10,197 bases of DNA from Thermoleophilia bacterium. Its GTDB lineage: Bacteria; Actinomycetota; Thermoleophilia; Gaiellales; Gaiellaceae. Location of the stretch: assembly GCA_014534155.1 (NCBI GenBank), contig JACVSB010000040.1:1-10197 (forward strand), given 5' to 3'. Positions 6,715-10,197 of this stretch are shown here, piece after piece. Under the pieces are notes generated by a model. That model saw nothing but the letters and a program-made list of their open reading frames with translations. It had not been told where the DNA came from and ran no database searches. Both the position numbers and the translations under genes were made by a program. Each line of letters begins with the position of its first letter. Position 1 is the first letter of the stretch.

Positions 6715-7911
6715 CTAGGCGTCGACGTGGAAGCGGACCCGCTCCGCGGCTGCTTCCCCCCGCGCGAGCGCCTGCGCGCGCGAGTCGCCGCGCGCGAGCA
6801 CGAAGCCCGCCCGGTCAGCGCCGGCGCGGAGGGGGCCGAACCGCCAGCCCGGCGGACGGTACGGGAGGGCGTCCAGGACGCCGGGGAGCCGGAGCGCCTC
6901 GTCGACGCCCGCGACGCGCCGGAGGCGGCCCGGCGGCGCGACGAGAAACAGGACGCAGGCCCCGCCTGCCGGACGCCCGACGGGCACCTTCGCCCTCCGC
7001 CCGAGCGCGGCCGCGAGCGCGAGCGCGTTCAGGTCGATCCCGAGCGCCGCCTCGCAGAGCTCGGCGTCGTGGCCTCCCCCGAGCCGAGCGGCGAGTTCGA
7101 TCACCCGGGGGCCGTCCTCGCCGACCCGGAGCTGCGTGTACGTCGGCCCTTCCCGGATCCCCAGCGCGGCCGCCGCAGCGCGCGCGGCCTCGACGGCCTC
7201 GTCCACGGAAACGGCGGAAGGCCAGACGTGACGAAGGGCGACTCCGAAGGCGGGAGGCGGCGCCGTGATCCGGTCGGTGACCGTGAGAACCCGGAAGTCG
7301 CCTTCCCGCGAGAACGCGTTCACGGTCACCTCCGGGCCCTCGACGAGCTCCTCGACGAGCGCGCTCCCGTTCCGAGAGGCGGCGACGGCGGCCTCCACCG
7401 CCGGCGCGAGCTCCTCGCGCGCTCGCACGAGGGAGACCGCGACCTGGCCCTGCCGGTCGGGCGGCTTCACGACCGCCGGGAGCGTGACGTCGTCCTCAGC
7501 CGCCGTGACGGCGCGCCACGCCGGTTGCGGAACGCCGGCGCGCGCGAAGGCCTCGCGCTGGAGCGCCTTGGAGACGGCCGCCGCCGCAACCTCCGGCGGC
7601 AGGGGATGGGCGAGCCCCAGGCGCGCGGCGACGCGCGCCGCGACGAGAACGGGAAAATCCGTTCCCGGCGCGATCAGGCCGTCGACGGCTTCGCTCCGGG
7701 CGACCTCTTCGACTCCCGCTTCGTCCTCGACCGAGACGAGGGCGTGGCGATCGGCCAGCCGCAGGCCGAGCGCACCGGCGTCGCGGTCGCAGACGACGAC
7801 GCTGAGGCCGCGCGTGCGCGCCGCGCGCAGCAGGCCGAGCTGCGCCGGCCCGGCGCCTAGGACGAGGAGGCGACGGCGGCTGGCGCCTGCGCCTCGAGGA
7901 TCGACTCCCAC
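6715..7911 (-). CDS. ATP-grasp ligase, L-amino-acid-ligase (LAL)-like
   Basis: A 398-residue ATP-grasp protein. It opens with a Rossmann-like PreATP domain (RRLLVLGAGPAQLGLLRAAR, about 13-32). The core has K115 in SKALQREAF, K149 in PAVVKPPDRQG, the hinge ALVEELVEGPEVTVNAF (184-200) and IELAARLGGGHD (271-282). The last 80 or so residues, with VLFLVAPPGRL near 320 and FGPLRAGADRAGFVLARGD near 358-376, resemble the LAL C-terminal domain (PF18603) of BacD-like dipeptide-forming ligases. It should activate a carboxylate as acyl phosphate and couple it to an amine. Of the usual metal ligands E272 is present, but the preceding Glu position looks like Q260 and the Asn position is A274. GTG at 7911 is the first start upstream of the Rossmann strand and overlaps the dehydratase by 55 bases; ATG at 7983 is in frame but less likely. 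Its neighbours suggest acylation of an amino sugar. Confidence 0.85.
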   Translation of the reverse strand: MGVDPRGAGASRRRLLVLGAGPAQLGLLRAARTRGLSVVVCDRDAGALGLRLADRHALVSVEDEAGVEEVARSEAVDGLIAPGTDFPVLVAARVAARLGLAHPLPPEVAAAAVSKALQREAFARAGVPQPAWRAVTAAEDDVTLPAVVKPPDRQGQVAVSLVRAREELAPAVEAAVAASRNGSALVEELVEGPEVTVNAFSREGDFRVLTVTDRITAPPPAFGVALRHVWPSAVSVDEAVEAARAAAAALGIREGPTYTQLRVGEDGPRVIELAARLGGGHDAELCEAALGIDLNALALAAALGRRAKVPVGRPAGGACVLFLVAPPGRLRRVAGVDEALRLPGVLDALPYRPPGWRFGPLRAGADRAGFVLARGDSRAQALARGEAAAERVRFHVDA

Positions 7912-8867
7912 CAGCCGGGGTTCTCGACGTACCAGGCGATCGTCTTCTCGAGCCCCTGCTCGAAGGATGTCCTCGCCCGCCACCCGAGTACCCGCTCCGC
8001 CTTCTCCGTGGAGCCGATATGACGGTGAACCTGGCCCGGCCGCTCCTCGGTGTGGAGCTTCAGCGAGTGCGGCTTGTCCAGAGCGTCGAGAACGTGGTTC
8101 GCGATCTGCGTCACGGAGATGTCGATCCCGGTCGCGACGTTGAACACCTCGCCGGCGACCGTTCCGGCGTCCGCGGTGATGATCGCCTCGATCGCCTCCG
8201 CATCGTCCTCGACGAAGAGCCAGTCGCGGCTTGCGTGCCCGTCTCCGTGCACCGTGAGCGGCTGGTCGCGAAGCGCCTGGATGATGAAGCGGGGGAGCAC
8301 CTTCTCCGGGTGCTGGAAGGGCCCGTAGTTGTTGAATGGGCGCACGATCACGATCGGGAGCTCGTACGTGACGAAGTACGCGTAGGCGAGCCGGTCCGCC
8401 CCCGCCTTCGTCGCCGCGTAGGGGCTGCGCGGGTTGAGCGCGTGCTCCTCGTCCATGGGAGCGCTCTCGGCCGTGCCGTAGACCTCGCTCGAGGAGATGA
8501 GGATGAAGCGGTCGAGCGGTGCCTCCCGCATCGCGTCGAGCAGGATCTGCGTCCCCTCGACGTTCGTCTTCACGAACTCGGAGGCGCCGTCCTGGATCGA
8601 TTTCTCCACGTGGGACTCCGCCGCGGCGTTCACGATCACGTCGACCTCGGCGACGATCTCGCGCACGAGCTCGGGATCGCGGATGTCGCCGTGCACGAAC
8701 GAGAGCCGTTCATGCCCCATCACGTCCCGGAGGTTCTCCAGGTTGCCGGCGTACGTGAGCGCGTCGAGCGAGACGACGTCGTACGGCGTGTGCGCGAGGA
8801 TGTGCCGGATGAAGTTCGACGGGATGAACCCGCAGCCGCCGGTGACGAGGACTTTCTTCTCCGGCAC
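7857..8867 (-). CDS. rmlB: dTDP-glucose 4,6-dehydratase-like extended SDR
   Basis: A 336-residue NAD-dependent extended short-chain dehydrogenase/reductase, near the usual RmlB length. True RmlB turns dTDP-glucose into dTDP-4-keto-6-deoxyglucose. Family features are the NAD-binding loop GGCGFIPSN (10-18), SLDALTYAGNLENL (33-46), AAESHVEKSI (82-91), SPYAATK with Y150 and K154, RPFNNYGP, HASRDWLFVEDDAEAI and the C-terminal TSFEQGLEKTIAWYVENPGWW. Two departures are clear. The glycine before S-N is P16, where GGAGFIGSN is usual. The catalytic TDE triad reads S126-S127-E128, so the Asp thought to protonate the glucosyl oxygen is missing and only Glu is kept. It could therefore be a dehydratase on another nucleotide sugar. 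GTG at 8867 has no Shine-Dalgarno and sits 6 bases after a promoter-like box, so it is probably leaderless. It is the first gene of the minus-strand operon. Confidence 0.86.
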   Translation of the reverse strand: MPEKKVLVTGGCGFIPSNFIRHILAHTPYDVVSLDALTYAGNLENLRDVMGHERLSFVHGDIRDPELVREIVAEVDVIVNAAAESHVEKSIQDGASEFVKTNVEGTQILLDAMREAPLDRFILISSSEVYGTAESAPMDEEHALNPRSPYAATKAGADRLAYAYFVTYELPIVIVRPFNNYGPFQHPEKVLPRFIIQALRDQPLTVHGDGHASRDWLFVEDDAEAIEAIITADAGTVAGEVFNVATGIDISVTQIANHVLDALDKPHSLKLHTEERPGQVHRHIGSTEKAERVLGWRARTSFEQGLEKTIAWYVENPGWWESILEAQAPAAVASSS

Positions 8868-8873
8868 CGGGCG

Positions 8874-8879
8874 AGTGTA
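8874..8879 (-). promoter_or_regulatory. Putative -10 element (TACACT) of the minus-strand operon
   Basis: TACACT on the minus strand matches TATAAT at four of six positions, including the first two and last. It ends 6 bases before the GTG of the dehydratase, so transcription would begin at or next to the start codon, giving a leaderless mRNA. No Shine-Dalgarno is present, which fits. No convincing -35 hexamer is seen at the usual spacing; the region there is CGGTCG, part of the inverted repeat. Confidence 0.45.
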
Positions 8880-8880
8880 A

Positions 8881-8903
8881 CCGGTCGGCGCGGACGCGAC
8901 CGG
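8881..8903. promoter_or_regulatory. Inverted repeat (operator-like) centred between divergent promoters
   Basis: CCGGTCG at 8881-8887 and CGACCGG at 8897-8903 form a perfect 7-bp inverted repeat with a 9-base spacer. The two putative -10 boxes lie outside it, each about 13 bases from its centre. Extending both arms through the -10 boxes (8874-8887 against 8897-8910) keeps 11 of 14 positions complementary. The repeat occupies the -35 region of both promoters, a position suited to a dimeric regulator. It could equally be a by-product of two symmetric promoters in GC-rich DNA. Confidence 0.45.
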
Positions 8904-8904
8904 G

Positions 8905-8910
8905 TAGAGT
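8905..8910 (+). promoter_or_regulatory. Putative -10 element (TAGAGT) of the plus-strand GT-C gene
   Basis: TAGAGT matches TATAAT at four of six positions and ends 7 bases before ATG at 8918. As on the other strand there is no Shine-Dalgarno between box and start, so a leaderless transcript is likely. The call rests on position and symmetry with the opposite box; no clear -35 hexamer is visible. Confidence 0.42.
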
Positions 8911-8917
8911 CGCCGCG

Positions 8918-10197
8918 ATGCCGCCGCCCCGGGCCGAGCCTGACCCCGCCGACGGGGGCGCGCTCACCGCTACACGCCCGTCGGCCCTCGCCTCCCTCGT
9001 CGAGCGCTCGGACCTGGCCGCGGTGGGAGTCGCGGGAGCGCTCCTCGTCTCGGTCGGCGTCCTCCTCGCGCGCATCGTCCCTGACGTGCGGGGAAAACCG
9101 CTCTTCGACGACGAGGTCCTGGCCGCGCTCACGGCGATCCACCCCTTCCGAGAGCTCGTCGAGATCGTCGTCTCGGACCGCGGAGGCGCTCCGCTCCACT
9201 TCGCCCTCGCGCACGTCGCCCTCCTCCTCGATCCCTCTCCCGACGCGCTTCGCTGGCTCTCGGTCGTCTTCGCCGTGGCCGCCCTGCCGCTCTGCTACGA
9301 CCTCGGCCGGCGGCTCGGCGGCCGCATGGCCGGCTCGGTGGCCGCCCTCGTCGCCGGGACGTCCTCCATGCTCGCGGTGTACGGGTCGATCGGGCGGATG
9401 TACGCGCTCTTCGCCTTCGTGAGCGCGCTTGCCGCCGATCTCTTCGTCCGGGCGCTCGAGCGGCGCACGCCCGGCGCCGTCTACGCGGCCGCGGCCTCGG
9501 CCTGGCTCCTGCCGGCCGTCCATCCGTACGGGCTCGTCGTCGTCACGGTCGAGGCCGCCGTCGCGCTCGCGCTCTGGCGCGGGCGGCCGCTTCGCCCGGC
9601 GCTCCCGGTCCTCGCGCTCCTCCCCCTGCTCACGCCCTTCGTGCTCGCATCGCTTCGGCTGGGCGAGCGCTTCGGCGTCACGCCCTCGGCGGGCGAGCCG
9701 GTCGCTCCGCCCGACTTCGCAGCACGCCAGCTCGGGGAAGCGCTGGCCGCCTTCGCGGGCGGCCAGGGCGCGCTCGCCGCGCTCTTCTTCGGCCTCGCGC
9801 TCGCCGGCCTCTTCGTCGTCGCCCGCCGCGTGCCCCCGTTCGCGGCGCTCGCAGTCGGCGCCCTGGCCGCGATCCCGATCCTGATGGTGCTCGCGCGCGC
9901 CCAGGAGGGACTCGTGCATCTGATGTCGCCACGGCACCTCATGTACGGCCTGCCGCTCTGGGCGGCGCTCGTCGGCGTCGGTGTCGCCCGCGTCGTGCGC
10001 GACGTGCCGCGGCCGCTCGCCGCGCTCGCGGTCGCCGGCGTCAGCGTCGCGGCGCTCCTCGCTCCCTCGGGGATCCCCGACCCGAGGGTCGACGCGAGCG
10101 CGACCCGCGCCGCGCTCGCTGCGCCGGCCGGCTGGGTGCGCGGCCACGCGGGGCGCGACGCCGTGCTCCTCTTCTACTCGCCGGTCTACGCGGAGGC
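8918..10197 (+). CDS. PMT_2-type GT-C membrane glycosyltransferase (3' end missing)
   Basis: The frame is open from ATG 8918 to the right edge, giving 426 residues of a longer protein. It is rich in hydrophobic segments: about 33-54, then a series from about 100 onward. After the first membrane helix comes a soluble loop with FDDE (63-66), where acidic residues match the metal/donor-phosphate site of GT-C enzymes, followed by a DRGGAPLHFALAH segment (87-99), RWLSVVFAVAALPLCYDLGRRLGG and RMYALFAFVSALAADLF. This layout is that of the PMT_2/GT39-like family (PF13231), which uses polyprenyl-phosphate-linked sugars on the outer membrane face to glycosylate lipids, glycans or proteins. A polar stretch near 255-275 separates later helices. 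It is the only gene transcribed to the right and shares the short divergent region with the operon, so it may be co-regulated. Acceptor and sugar are unknown. Confidence 0.87.
   Translation, partial: MPPPRAEPDPADGGALTATRPSALASLVERSDLAAVGVAGALLVSVGVLLARIVPDVRGKPLFDDEVLAALTAIHPFRELVEIVVSDRGGAPLHFALAHVALLLDPSPDALRWLSVVFAVAALPLCYDLGRRLGGRMAGSVAALVAGTSSMLAVYGSIGRMYALFAFVSALAADLFVRALERRTPGAVYAAAASAWLLPAVHPYGLVVVTVEAAVALALWRGRPLRPALPVLALLPLLTPFVLASLRLGERFGVTPSAGEPVAPPDFAARQLGEALAAFAGGQGALAALFFGLALAGLFVVARRVPPFAALAVGALAAIPILMVLARAQEGLVHLMSPRHLMYGLPLWAALVGVGVARVVRDVPRPLAALAVAGVSVAALLAPSGIPDPRVDASATRAALAAPAGWVRGHAGRDAVLLFYSPVYAE

Noticed and set aside
5546..6718. Plus-strand frame of about 390 residues opposite the aminotransferase
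   Set aside because: Low-complexity charged translation, antisense to a clear DegT-family gene, no recognisable domain and no ribosome site.
8720..10147. Minus-strand frame of about 475 residues opposite the GT-C gene
   Set aside because: The translation is almost entirely Arg/Glu/Asp/Gly with no fold signature, while the plus-strand frame has membrane helices and GT-C motifs.
1..10197. RNA genes, CRISPR arrays, insertion sequences, attachment sites, riboswitches
   Set aside because: I saw no tRNA- or rRNA-like sequence, no spaced direct repeats, no transposase or integrase motifs, and no gap large enough for a riboswitch.

Overview
The window is a very GC-rich (by eye around 70%), densely packed stretch of bacterial chromosome. 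It carries most of a surface-polysaccharide or glycan biosynthesis cluster. Coding sequence is dominated by C- or G-ending codons, GTG starts are common, most genes lack a good Shine-Dalgarno, and the two divergent lead genes look leaderless. Together these suggest a high-GC actinomycetote, perhaps of the Thermoleophilia type. That placement is an inference without a marker gene, so confidence is low.

Layout. Nine genes on the minus strand run from 8867 down to the left edge and look like one operon. In transcription order they are: a dTDP-glucose 4,6-dehydratase-like enzyme (8867-7857), an L-amino-acid-ligase-type ATP-grasp enzyme (7911-6715), a DegT/DnrJ/EryC1/StrS sugar aminotransferase (6667-5525), a GT2 rhamnosyltransferase-like glycosyltransferase (5528-4563), an O-antigen ligase/polymerase-type membrane protein (4551-3205), a second ATP-grasp enzyme of the COG3919 type (3208-2063), a GT4 glycosyltransferase (2055-928), a small PglC-type phosphoglycosyl transferase (931-269), and the start of a FemAB/GNAT-like transferase (272 to beyond 1). 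Four of the eight junctions are direct GTGA or ATGA stop/start overlaps. On the plus strand, a divergent PMT_2-type GT-C membrane glycosyltransferase starts at 8918 and runs off the right edge. The only non-coding gaps are 50 bp (8868-8917, the divergent promoter), 47 bp (6668-6714, with a hairpin) and 7 bp (2056-2062). There is no gene-free stretch above 300 bases, and I see no RNA genes, CRISPR arrays or mobile elements.

How the genes may work together (inference). The phosphoglycosyl transferase loads the first sugar phosphate on a polyprenyl phosphate carrier, the GT4 and GT2 enzymes extend it, and the Wzy/WaaL-like protein polymerises or transfers the glycan outside the membrane. The three operon-head genes form a coherent sugar-nucleotide module: 4,6-dehydration makes a 4-keto-6-deoxy sugar, the aminotransferase turns the ketone into an amine, and the ATP-grasp ligase could amide-link an amino acid or other carboxylate to that amine. 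A second ATP-grasp ligase and a FemAB-like protein later in the same operon strengthen the impression of a glycan decorated with amino acids or other acyl groups. No flippase (Wzx) or nucleotidyltransferase (RmlA) is in view.
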